Position numbers and translations under genes: made by a program. Below the pieces are notes generated by a model. The model was not told the DNA's origin, ran no database searches, and worked only from the letters and a program-made list of their open reading frames with translations. Source: DASQZT01 sp035638575 (lineage in GTDB: Bacteria > Acidobacteriota > Terriglobia > Bryobacterales > Bryobacteraceae). From it: a stretch of DNA of 64,000 nucleotides. The stretch is from NCBI GenBank assembly GCA_035638575.1, contig DASQZT010000234.1:6197-70196 (forward strand), written 5' to 3'. Positions 1 to 11,616 of this stretch are shown one piece after another; the stretch's first letter is position 1, and each line of letters opens with the position of its first letter.

Positions 1-464
1 ACGTCGACGGGCGCCGAGCCTTCGCGCCGCAAGGCCCGCTCCACCTGCTGTTCTTCTTCGCAGATCACCAGGATGAGGCGGTCGAAACGCTTGTAGCTGC
101 CGGTCTCGATCAGGATGGCGGCCTCCACCACCGCGATGCCGCGCGGCGACCGCGCCGCGAACTCCTTCAGCAACTCTTGTTCCCGCTGAACTACCGGCGG
201 ATGCACCATGCCCGTGAGCCGCGCCAGGCGATCGGGCGCCCCGAACACCTGCGCAGCCAGGGCGCGGCGGTCGATCTCGCCGCCCTCCGCCAGGATCTCT
301 TGTCCGAATTCAGCCACCACCGCGTCGTACGCCTCGCCGCCCGAAGCCAGCACCTCGTGGCCCAGCTCGTCGGCCTGGATCACAAAACACCCGTAGCTCT
401 CCAGCGCCTGTCCCACAAACGACTTCCCGCAGGCCAGCCCTCCGGTGAGCCCGACCTTCAACAT
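1..464 (-). CDS. coaE: Dephospho-CoA kinase, 3' end outside window
   Basis: Last step of coenzyme A synthesis: ATP-dependent phosphorylation of dephospho-CoA in the cytoplasm. Reading the minus strand from the ATG at 464 gives MLKVGLTGGLACGKSFVGQ, with the P-loop GLTGGLACGKS at residues 5-15. It is followed by the family pattern of D/E-rich adenylate-kinase-like sequence (IQADELGHEVL) and the segment with HPPVV near residue 92. About 154 residues are visible of a usual 195-210, so the C-terminus lies beyond position 1. The start codon overlaps the last 7 bases of folD, so the two are probably translated from one message. The P-loop, length and neighbour make the call firm; only the missing C-terminus is unverified. 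Confidence 0.9.
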   Translation of the reverse strand, partial: MLKVGLTGGLACGKSFVGQALESYGCFVIQADELGHEVLASGGEAYDAVVAEFGQEILAEGGEIDRRALAAQVFGAPDRLARLTGMVHPPVVQREQELLKEFAARSPRGIAVVEAAILIETGSYKRFDRLILVICEEEQQVERALRREGSAPVD

Positions 465-1378
465 ACACCCGCCCGGCGTTCGGCGGCCGCCACCGTATTG
501 GCCATGAGCATGGCGATGGTCAGCGGGCCCACGCCCCCCGGAACCGGCGTGTAGGCGCCCGCCATTTCGGCAACATCGGACGGGTCCACGTCGCCCACCA
601 GTACGCTCCCCCTCTTATCGAAAGACGCTAGTTTTTCAGTGGAGTTGCGAAAAATCCGGGCCACCTCCTCCCGGCTCTCCACCCGGTTGGTCCCCACATC
701 GATCACGGTGGCGCCCGGCTTCAGGAAATCGCGCGTGATCATCGCCGGCCGGCCGATCGCCGCCACCAGGATATCAGCTTCCCGGCACACCCCGGCCAGG
801 TCGGCCGTCTTCGAATGACAGATGGTGACCGTGGCATGCTCGTGCAGCAGCAGCAGGGCCACCGGCTTCCCCACGATGTCGCTGCGCCCCACCACCACGG
901 CCCGCCGGCCCGCGATGGGGATCCGGTAGCGCTTGAGCAGCTCGAGGATGCCCGCGGGCGTGCACGCGCGCGGCCCCGGCAGCGCCGCCACGAGGAGCCC
1001 GACATTGCAGGGATGAAACCCGTCCACGTCCTTGGCCGGCGCGACCGCCAATAAGATGCGCTTCGAGTCCACCCGTCCGGGCAGCGGAAGCTGAACCAGG
1101 ATGCCGTCGATATCGTCGCGCGCGTTCAACTCCGCGGCAATGGCCAGCAGCTCCGCGGTGGAGACCGATTCGGGAGGAGTCAGGGTTTCGGAATAGATCC
1201 CCAAATCCTGGCAGGCTTTGATCTTGTTGCGGACGTAGATCTCCGATGCCGGATTGTGTCCCACCAGCACCACGGCAATCCCCGGCGGCCGCCCCTTGGC
1301 CTTGAGCGCGGCAATCCGCGGCAGCAGCTCGCACTGGATCTCGTCGCGGACGCGGTTCCCGTCCAAAATCTGCGCCAT
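458..1378 (-). CDS. folD: Bifunctional methylenetetrahydrofolate dehydrogenase/cyclohydrolase
   Basis: Interconverts 5,10-methylene-THF, methenyl-THF and 10-formyl-THF in one-carbon metabolism, using NADP. The 306-residue product starts MAQILDGNRVRDEI. It carries GIAVVLVG with YVRNKIKAC (the catalytic Tyr/Lys region), QLPLPGRVD, VVGRSDIVGKP (dinucleotide-binding loop), KPGATVIDVG and the family C-terminal signature TPVPGGVGPLT. An upstream in-frame extension to 1459 exists. The ATG at 1378 is preferred because it gives the canonical MAQILDG start and normal family length. The downstream coaE start lies inside its last codons (7-base overlap). Confidence 0.95.
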   Translation of the reverse strand: MAQILDGNRVRDEIQCELLPRIAALKAKGRPPGIAVVLVGHNPASEIYVRNKIKACQDLGIYSETLTPPESVSTAELLAIAAELNARDDIDGILVQLPLPGRVDSKRILLAVAPAKDVDGFHPCNVGLLVAALPGPRACTPAGILELLKRYRIPIAGRRAVVVGRSDIVGKPVALLLLHEHATVTICHSKTADLAGVCREADILVAAIGRPAMITRDFLKPGATVIDVGTNRVESREEVARIFRNSTEKLASFDKRGSVLVGDVDPSDVAEMAGAYTPVPGGVGPLTIAMLMANTVAAAERRAGVC

Positions 1379-1479
1379 CGTCTCAATCATAGCCGAGTGG
1401 AACCGGACTCCCGGCGGACCGGCAAGCGCCGCAACGGCCCGAGCCCAATCCCGCCGCACTGCGATATGATATCCAGACC

Positions 1480-2301
1480 ATGACTCCCAAGCCGCGACAA
1501 ACGGATGTCACCGACCAGTTGCTGTTCTCGCTCCGCACCTACCTGGCGGCTCTCACCGGACCCGAGCCGCCGCCCCAGGCGAGTGCCCAGGGCGCCTACG
1601 ACACGATTCTCGCCGCCATGCTCGTCGACGCGAAAACCGTCGCCGATGCCTTGCCGGCCGGCCTCACCCTGCAACCGGATGCGCACACGCCGCCCGGACA
1701 GCATCCCGTGCTCATAACGATGGGCGTCGAGAGCCATGTCGACGTGGTGGGCCTGTCCGGTGAACTGAATTACGGAGAAACAATCATCGCTGTACCCAAC
1801 GTGGCGGTCGATGGCCACCCGGCCAGCAACCTGGCGGACTACGTCACGCGCATCGATGTGAACGACGCTGTGGCGCTGGTCCTGGGCCTGGCGATCGGCC
1901 TTCCCAAAGTTTTGAGCATGATCGTGGCCGGAACCAGCAACTACTCGCTGTTCACGCTGCTGTCGCGCGGCCTCATACTTCAAGCGGCATCACAGCCCAC
2001 CACGCCTTGGAAAACGCCCGCCGATTTTCCGAAGTTCGCTTACGTCCAGAGCCTCCTCCAGCAGCCCATCGTCTCCGTGGATGCGGGCAACTTCCTCTTT
2101 TCGGAATACAACTGGGACTTCGTTCACGCCCAGCTCCAGGGGACCACGGTGCACCTGAAGGTCGAGGAGGATCTTCCGGCGCTGCCGGGCGGCGAGTACC
2201 ACTTTCCCGGCTTCGACTCCGAGGTCATCGCCGCGGGACGCTTCCGCGCGAACTGGAAGGTGGCCGGACCATTTCTCGGCTGGCCGCCCCCCTACATCTA
2301 A
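1480..2301 (+). CDS. Acetoacetate-decarboxylase-superfamily-like protein (copy 1)
   Basis: 273 residues, no signal peptide or membrane segment. It shows a DALPAGLTL...PGQHPVL block, a central GLAIGLPK and a C-terminal FAYVQSLLQQPIVS...NWDFVHAQ block. These match, in the same order, the protein at 6228-7226 (VLPPEMELC...PGQHPVF, GLAVGYRK, YVNKVITRLRQPIVS...DWRFEFS), so the two are distant paralogues. The layout resembles the acetoacetate decarboxylase fold, but I see no convincing catalytic Lys and the substrate is unknown. A TATGAT -10-like hexamer at 1465-1470 lies only 9 bases before the ATG, with no Shine-Dalgarno, which suggests a leaderless message. It precedes the kinase gene by 94 bases. 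Confidence 0.6.
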   Translation: MTPKPRQTDVTDQLLFSLRTYLAALTGPEPPPQASAQGAYDTILAAMLVDAKTVADALPAGLTLQPDAHTPPGQHPVLITMGVESHVDVVGLSGELNYGETIIAVPNVAVDGHPASNLADYVTRIDVNDAVALVLGLAIGLPKVLSMIVAGTSNYSLFTLLSRGLILQAASQPTTPWKTPADFPKFAYVQSLLQQPIVSVDAGNFLFSEYNWDFVHAQLQGTTVHLKVEEDLPALPGGEYHFPGFDSEVIAAGRFRANWKVAGPFLGWPPPYI

Positions 2302-2395
2302 AGGGAATCGAACCCGTTCTTCCTAGCCTTACTAGCCTGGCCCATTTTGACCCCGCCTTTGCGCGTTCGCGGTAAACTATTGACGCCGCAACCGG

Positions 2396-5300
2396 ATGCC
2401 CACACGACCCAAATCCTCGTTTGAAGGCACTTCGCGATTCGAAATCCTACGCCGCGTCGGCGCGGGCGGCATGGGTATCGTATACGAAGCCTTCGACCGC
2501 GAGCGCTCCACCCGCGTCGCCCTGAAAACCCTCCAGCACTTCGATCCCGCGGCTCTCTATCGCTTCAAGCAGGAATTCCGCTCGCTGGCCGATGTCACCC
2601 ACCCCAACCTCATCGCACTGTATGAACTGTTGTCCGAGGGCGACGACTGGTTCTTCACCATGGAGTTCGTCGAAGGCGTCACCTTCCTCGAGTATCTGCA
2701 CCACGAGTCCATCAAGGTCGCTCCCGACCAGCAGGCCAGCGACTCCGACACCAGCGCCGAAACCGAAACCGTCACCCAGGTTGTCCCCGCGCCGCGTGCC
2801 CAGCCCGATCCGGCCCCGATCCTCCGCGAGACGCCCGCCGATCTCGGCCGGCTGCGCGCCGCGCTGCCCCAACTCGTGGCCGCCCTCAACGTCGTCCATT
2901 CCGTCGGCAAGCTGCACCGGGACATCAAGCCCAGTAACGTAATGGTCACGCCCGAAGGCCGCGTCGTCGTGCTCGATTTCGGCCTGACCTTCGACATGCG
3001 TCAATCGGCGGGCGCTGCGCCGGATGGTCCGGCCGGCACCCTGGTGTACATGTCGCCGGAGCAGGCCCGCGGCGCGCCTCTCTCTCCGGCCACCGACTGG
3101 TTCTCGGCCGGCGTCATGCTCTACAAGGCGCTCACCGGCCGCCTCCCCATCTCCGGCCCGCACGATCGTGTGCTGGCGTCCAAGCAAACGTGGCGGCCCA
3201 AGCCGCCCTCGGCGATGGTGGATGGCGTTCCTCCCGACCTCGACCATCTGTGCATGGACCTGCTCGAGCTGGAGCCCGAGGACCGCCCCACCGGCCTGGA
3301 GATCGCCAAGCGCCTCTCGCCAGCCGAGCCGCTCGCGTTCCTGCCCGCCGCCGACTCCGTCCGCGAAGGCGTGTTTGTCGGCCGCGCCGGCGAGCTGGCC
3401 GCCCTGCACGAAGCTTTCGGCCACCTGTGCTCCGGCAGCGCCGCTTTGGTCCTGGTCCACGGACCCTCCGGCGTGGGCAAAACCGCGCTCGTGCACCGCT
3501 TCCTCGATGACATCGGTTCCCGGCCCGATACGCTCGTGCTTTCCGGCCGGTGCTACGAGCAGGAGTCGGTGCCCTACAAAGCTTTCGACAGCCTGATCGA
3601 CGAGCTGGGCCGCTATCTGCGAACCCTGGATTCCGTGGAGCTGGCGCAGGTCTCGCCGCGCAACCCGCAAGCCGTGGCGCAGATCTTCCCGGTGCTCTCC
3701 GATCTGGAAACTTTCAACCTGCCGGCTCCACAGAGGGCCGCCGCCCAGGACCTGAACGAGTTGCGGCGCCAAGCCTTCGTCGCCTGCCGCGAGCTGCTCA
3801 CGCGCATGGGCGACCGCAAGCGCCTCGTGCTTTCGATCGACGATCTGCAATGGAGCGACCCCGACAGCGCCGCCCTGCTGGCCGAGATTCTCCGGCCGCC
3901 CGACGCTCCGGCGGCCCTGCTGATCGGCACGTACCGCGGGGCGCCTGCCGAGCCGCGCGCGTCGGCAAGCGGTCTTCCCCGCGGGGCGTCCTCCGCACCG
4001 GGAGCCGCGCCGGCCCCCGCGTCCGGCGGCCTGCCGGGGGCCATGCTGGAGGCCACGGCGCTGGTGCCGTACCGGCGGGAAATGGCGGTGAATCCGCTGA
4101 CCACCGGCGAGGCCGTCGAACTGGCCGAGCGCCTGCTGGAGCACGGCTCCGACACCGCCAAGGAGCGCGCTGCCGCCATCGCGCGCGAATCCGGCGGGCA
4201 CGCCTATTTCATTCACGAGCTGGCCCACGCCGGAGGCGACCTGCCCGGCGAGAGCCAGCTCGATTCCGTCATTTGGCACCGCGTCTCCGCTCTTCCCGAT
4301 CCGGCGCGGCGCCTGCTCGAGACCATATCGATTTACGGACGCCCCATCACCCAGGAGGACGCTTACGGCGCCGCCGGTTTCGAGGGCTTGACCCCCGCCG
4401 TCCTGGCCCCGCTGAAAATCGGTGCGCTGGTGCGCGGCACCGGGCCCAACCGCCTGGACCTCATCGAGGCGTATCACGACCGCATCCGCGAAAGCGTCGT
4501 GGCGCATCTCCCGCCGGAAACGCAAGTTCACATTCACGGCTCGCTGGCGCGCGTCCTGGAGGCCAGCGGCCGCGCCGAGGCCGACTCGCTGGCTTTGCAT
4601 TTCGACAAGGCCGGCAGCCACAACGAAGCGCGCCGCTATTACGTCCTCGCCGCTGAACATGCTTCCCAGACCGTGGCCTTCGACCGCGCCGTGACCCTGT
4701 ATCGCCGCGCCCTCGAACTGACGGACAATTCCGACGCCGGCCGGCCCGCCCTGAAGGGCCGTCTCGCCGACGCCCTGGCCAACGCCGGCCGTGGCCAGGA
4801 AGCCGCGAGCTTCTACCAGGAGCTTGCCGCCGCGGCCGACCCGCACGCGGCTCTCGATCTGCGGCGCCAGGCCGCCTACCAGCTCTGCATCAGCGGCCAC
4901 CTGGACGAGGGCCGCGCGGTGTTTCGCCAGGTCCTCGACCAGCTTGGATTGTGGAGTCCGCAGGGACCCCTCGCGGCGATTGGCGCGTTCCTGGCGAATC
5001 GCGCCTTGCTGCGCCTGCGCGGCCTGCGCTTCACCGAACGCGATCCGGCCAGCCTTCCGAAAGACGTGCTGGCCCGCGTCGACGCCGCCCGCGCCGCCGC
5101 CACCTCGCTGTCCATGGCCGACCTGGTGAAAGGCGCTTACTTCAACACCAAGAGCCTGCAACTGGCCCTGCGCGCCGGTGATCCGGCCCGTATCGTAGCC
5201 TGCCTGACGTGGGAGGCCGCAATCCAGGTCCTCGGCGGCCTTCGGCCCGAACGACGCGCCCGGCGCCTGCTCGCCCGATCCCGCGCCATCGTAGAGCGGC

Positions 5301-6223
5301 ACCCGGAAGCCACTCTGCGCGCGGTTCTGGCCCTTTCCCAGGGAACCGTCGAATTCCTGCTCGGCAATTTTCCGGAGTCCGTGAGACTGCTCACCGATGC
5401 CGAAAACCTCCTCGTGGAACACGGCACCGGTATGGTTTGGGAGCTCTCCACCGTGCGCGCCTTCATTGTCTTCGACCTCCAGGTCATGGGCTCGTACCGC
5501 GACCTCTGGCGGCGCGTCCCCGCCCTGGTGCAGAACGCCCACGAACGCGGCGATCTCTACACGGCTTCCACCATGTCCAGCACGGGACTCGCCGCCGCGT
5601 ACCTGGCCGCGGACGATCCGCTCGCTGCCCGCCGCACCATCGAAAACACGCTTGCCAACTGGACGCGCGCCGGATATCATGAGCAACACCTCCTGGCGTT
5701 CCTCGGTTCCGGCTGGGCCGACTTGTACGAAGGCAAGCCTGCCGACGCCTGGCAGCGAGTCCATCGGGAGTGGCCGCTCATGGAGAAGGATTTCCTGCTT
5801 CGCGCCGATAACAACCGCGTCCATGTGACCGACGTCCGGGCCCGCAGCGCCATCTGGTGCGCCTCCCAAACCCCGGACTCGCAAACTTACTTGCGGTCTG
5901 CCGGGCGGGACGCCGCTTACTTCGAAAAACAGCACCTTCGCCACGGCCACGCTTTCGGATTCGTCACCCGCGCCGGCATCGCCGCCCTCCGCGGCGACCG
6001 CGGCGGCGCCCTCACGCTCCTGGAACGCGCCCTGGCGCTGTACGATCGAGTGGAAATGAAGTGCCACGCCGCCGCGGCCAGGCGCCGCCTGGGATTGCTG
6101 ATCGGCGGCCAGCGCGGCGCCGAATACGTGGGCGCCGCCGAGGAATGGATGCGCCGGCAGGGCATTCAAAATCCCGCTCGCATGACGGATATGTTGATTC
6201 CGGTTTATCCGGCAAAGGAGTGA
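2396..6223 (+). CDS. Ser/Thr protein kinase fused to AAA ATPase and TPR region
   Basis: 1275 residues, probably cytoplasmic as no membrane segment is evident. The kinase domain covers about residues 15-300: GAGGMGIVYEAFD glycine loop, VALKTL Lys, HRDIKPSN near 174, DFGL near 193, GTLVYMSPEQA activation segment. A predicted STAND/AAA-type ATPase follows, with Walker A HGPSGVGKTA near 357 and Walker B VLSIDDLQWSD near 477, and then a long helical TPR-like region to the C-terminus. Two oddities stand out. About 45 polar residues are inserted after the hinge (around 105-150). An Ala/Pro/Gly-rich stretch of about 35 residues sits inside the ATPase (around 520-555). The architecture resembles PknK-like signalling hubs. 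The next gene starts 4 bases after the stop, and its Shine-Dalgarno overlaps this gene's end. Confidence 0.88.
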   Translation: MPTRPKSSFEGTSRFEILRRVGAGGMGIVYEAFDRERSTRVALKTLQHFDPAALYRFKQEFRSLADVTHPNLIALYELLSEGDDWFFTMEFVEGVTFLEYLHHESIKVAPDQQASDSDTSAETETVTQVVPAPRAQPDPAPILRETPADLGRLRAALPQLVAALNVVHSVGKLHRDIKPSNVMVTPEGRVVVLDFGLTFDMRQSAGAAPDGPAGTLVYMSPEQARGAPLSPATDWFSAGVMLYKALTGRLPISGPHDRVLASKQTWRPKPPSAMVDGVPPDLDHLCMDLLELEPEDRPTGLEIAKRLSPAEPLAFLPAADSVREGVFVGRAGELAALHEAFGHLCSGSAALVLVHGPSGVGKTALVHRFLDDIGSRPDTLVLSGRCYEQESVPYKAFDSLIDELGRYLRTLDSVELAQVSPRNPQAVAQIFPVLSDLETFNLPAPQRAAAQDLNELRRQAFVACRELLTRMGDRKRLVLSIDDLQWSDPDSAALLAEILRPPDAPAALLIGTYRGAPAEPRASASGLPRGASSAPGAAPAPASGGLPGAMLEATALVPYRREMAVNPLTTGEAVELAERLLEHGSDTAKERAAAIARESGGHAYFIHELAHAGGDLPGESQLDSVIWHRVSALPDPARRLLETISIYGRPITQEDAYGAAGFEGLTPAVLAPLKIGALVRGTGPNRLDLIEAYHDRIRESVVAHLPPETQVHIHGSLARVLEASGRAEADSLALHFDKAGSHNEARRYYVLAAEHASQTVAFDRAVTLYRRALELTDNSDAGRPALKGRLADALANAGRGQEAASFYQELAAAADPHAALDLRRQAAYQLCISGHLDEGRAVFRQVLDQLGLWSPQGPLAAIGAFLANRALLRLRGLRFTERDPASLPKDVLARVDAARAAATSLSMADLVKGAYFNTKSLQLALRAGDPARIVACLTWEAAIQVLGGLRPERRARRLLARSRAIVERHPEATLRAVLALSQGTVEFLLGNFPESVRLLTDAENLLVEHGTGMVWELSTVRAFIVFDLQVMGSYRDLWRRVPALVQNAHERGDLYTASTMSSTGLAAAYLAADDPLAARRTIENTLANWTRAGYHEQHLLAFLGSGWADLYEGKPADAWQRVHREWPLMEKDFLLRADNNRVHVTDVRARSAIWCASQTPDSQTYLRSAGRDAAYFEKQHLRHGHAFGFVTRAGIAALRGDRGGALTLLERALALYDRVEMKCHAAAARRRLGLLIGGQRGAEYVGAAEEWMRRQGIQNPARMTDMLIPVYPAKE

Positions 6224-6227
6224 CACC

Positions 6228-7226
6228 ATGGGTGCGTTCTGGCTCACCAAGTCAGTCGGCAGGACCTTGCAGGCCGTCGCCACAGTGTTCGGCTTTATCG
6301 AAGTGTGCGCCAATAAGGTGCTTACCCAACGGAACAGTTACCCGTACTGGAGGGATTTGCAGCTCGGACCGGTGGTTCCCGTGAATATGCCCCCCAACGT
6401 CATCCGCAGCCTGAGGCAGCCGTTTCCCTTCACGCATTTCGATACCACCGGCTTCAATACGGTCACGTTGCTTGCCACGACCGTCCCGCGGGCAGCCATC
6501 GAGGCGGTGCTTCCGCCGGAGATGGAGTTGTGCGATTGCACTACAATCCCCGGCCAGCACCCGGTGTTCTACAGCTTCGGCCTCCAGCAGCAGGTCAAGC
6601 CGCTGCGCTGCCGATTCCCCCTCTACTATCTGGAAATCATCGTCGGCATTCCCTGCGTCCGGCTCAAGAACCCCGGCAATCTGTACGCCGGCCCGTTCAT
6701 ATACTTGCCGTCCCTCTATCTGAACCGCGTCTATGCCACGCTTCTCGGCCTTGCTGTGGGCTATCGCAAATACGTGACGTGGATCAATACGACCAACAAC
6801 AGCATGCAGGTCCGCAGCCTCTGGACGGGGCGGAAGATCGTCAAGGGAGAGTTCTCACACCCTGGCCAGTTGGGCGGCCTGAAAGACTACCCCTATGTGA
6901 ACAAGGTGATCACGCGCCTGCGGCAGCCCATCGTCAGCAGGCTGTTCGGATGGAACGTTTTCACCTATCTCGACTGGCGCTTCGAGTTTTCCATTATGCA
7001 GCCCGTGGACGCCACTCTCACCGTCTCGTCCAGCGATTTTCCCACCCTGCCGCCCGGGACACACGCCTGGCAAGGCAACCGGGACGACGAACACTGGGCC
7101 TGCCGCATGTTCGTCCCCTGGGATTTCGTCTTCCCCTTCGGCCGGGACATGCTCCAGCCCGGCCTCGCTTGCCAGGACAAGCTCTGCCCCCTGGTTGCCG
7201 AAAGCGCGCGGTCAACCACGGCGTAA
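6228..7226 (+). CDS. Acetoacetate-decarboxylase-superfamily-like protein (copy 2)
   Basis: 332 residues, paralogous to the product of 1480-2301 as described there, with an N-terminal extension of about 60 residues. Key blocks are VLPPEMELC, IPGQHPVFYSFG, GLAVGYRKY, RLRQPIVS and DFPTLPPGTHAW. The Shine-Dalgarno AAGGAG overlaps the kinase stop codon and the ATG follows 4 bases after it, so it is almost certainly co-transcribed and coupled with the kinase. Function is unknown; a small-molecule decarboxylase or ligand-binding role is only inferred from the fold-like pattern. The last 35 bases of the gene are imperfectly duplicated just downstream (see the repeat at 7193-7274). Confidence 0.6.
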   Translation: MGAFWLTKSVGRTLQAVATVFGFIEVCANKVLTQRNSYPYWRDLQLGPVVPVNMPPNVIRSLRQPFPFTHFDTTGFNTVTLLATTVPRAAIEAVLPPEMELCDCTTIPGQHPVFYSFGLQQQVKPLRCRFPLYYLEIIVGIPCVRLKNPGNLYAGPFIYLPSLYLNRVYATLLGLAVGYRKYVTWINTTNNSMQVRSLWTGRKIVKGEFSHPGQLGGLKDYPYVNKVITRLRQPIVSRLFGWNVFTYLDWRFEFSIMQPVDATLTVSSSDFPTLPPGTHAWQGNRDDEHWACRMFVPWDFVFPFGRDMLQPGLACQDKLCPLVAESARSTTA

Positions 7227-7274
7227 CAGGGCACGCTCCGCCGGTTGCCGAAAGCGACCGGACGACGACGTAAC
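7193..7274 (+). repeat. Imperfect short direct repeat across the stop codon
   Basis: The 14-base block ggttgccgaaagcg occurs at 7193-7206 and again at 7243-7256. Each is followed by a degenerate stretch ending in acg...cgtaac (to 7226 and 7274). The first copy encodes the C-terminus of the decarboxylase-like protein, including its TAA. The second lies exactly where homology to the decayed Oar-like gene begins. Confidence 0.7.
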
Positions 7275-7275
7275 A

Positions 7276-7840
7276 CCCATTCCTCGCCCCAGAACCAGAA
7301 GACTTTGGACTCGTCCGAATTGAACTGAATGGGCAACGTGAACTCCTGGTTCACAGTGTGGTTGCGGGTCCAGGTATTGGCGTTGAAGATCGTGTTGCGC
7401 ACGTAATCGTAGGCCGCGCCGTGGAAACCTGCGTTCCGCTGCGCGTGATGATGCGGATCTGCCCGCCCGAGGACCGGCCGTATTCCGGCGAGTAATCGGC
7501 GGTGAGGATCCGGATCTCCGAAGGAGTCGAACCGCGCGGCGTCAGGCTGGTGCTTTGGAGCGGGTGCGGACGGCGCGCGCGCCGTCATAGGTGATCAGGC
7601 TTTCGGGTGTGCGGGCGCCGTTGATGTTGCTGGGGACCTGCTGAAGTTGAAGGTGAGGCCGGCCATGTTGCCTCCGCGGGTGCCGGGCACCAACTGGGCC
7701 ATCAAGATCGGGTTGCGGCCGTTGATCTCCAGGCTGTCAACCTGCGACCTGGTGACATCGTTCTGCACGGAGGCCGATTCGGCCTGGAGGGTCGCGGCCA
7801 TGACGGTGACTTCCACCGTTTCGGTTGCCGCGCCCGGCTT
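7276..7840 (-). pseudogene. Decayed Oar-like TonB-dependent receptor fragment
   Basis: Three frames of the minus strand together read through the start of an Oar-like receptor. Near 7840-7650 it reads GAATETVEVTVMAATLQAES and LEINGRNPILMAQLVPGTRG. After a frameshift near 7650 comes QQVPSNINGARTPESLITYDG. After another frame change comes ILTADYSPEYGRSSGGQIRI, and after a third FHGAAYDYVRNTIFNANTWT and KVFWFWGEEWVLRR. This order matches the plug and first barrel strands of the intact copies here. There are at least three frameshifts, an internal deletion before the FNSD segment, and both ends are missing. It fills most of the 645 bases between the flanking genes. Confidence 0.85.
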
Positions 7841-7871
7841 ATGATTCCCGGCTTCCCGGCCCGCCGCGATT

Positions 7872-11468
<3,597 letters not shown>

Positions 11469-11616
11469 CCTGTTGCTTCATATCGGCAGCTTTGTGAAAA
11501 GGGGATAGGGCACACGGGCCGATGCCCGGAAAGCGCGCGCCCGGCGCCGGTCTGGCTCGCGGCGTCCCGCGGGCCTCCAGCCGGTCCGGGAGTGGTATCA
11601 TTCTCTAACCGGTACG

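Noticed and set aside
2347..2378. Promoter TTGACC...TAAACT before the kinase-ATPase gene
   Set aside because: The spacer is 20 bases, too long for a normal sigma-70 promoter.
2447..6313. Open frame of 1288 codons antisense to the kinase-ATPase
   Set aside because: High G+C content leaves the opposite frame free of stops; the product is compositionally odd and has no motif, while the plus strand carries clear kinase and ATPase signatures.
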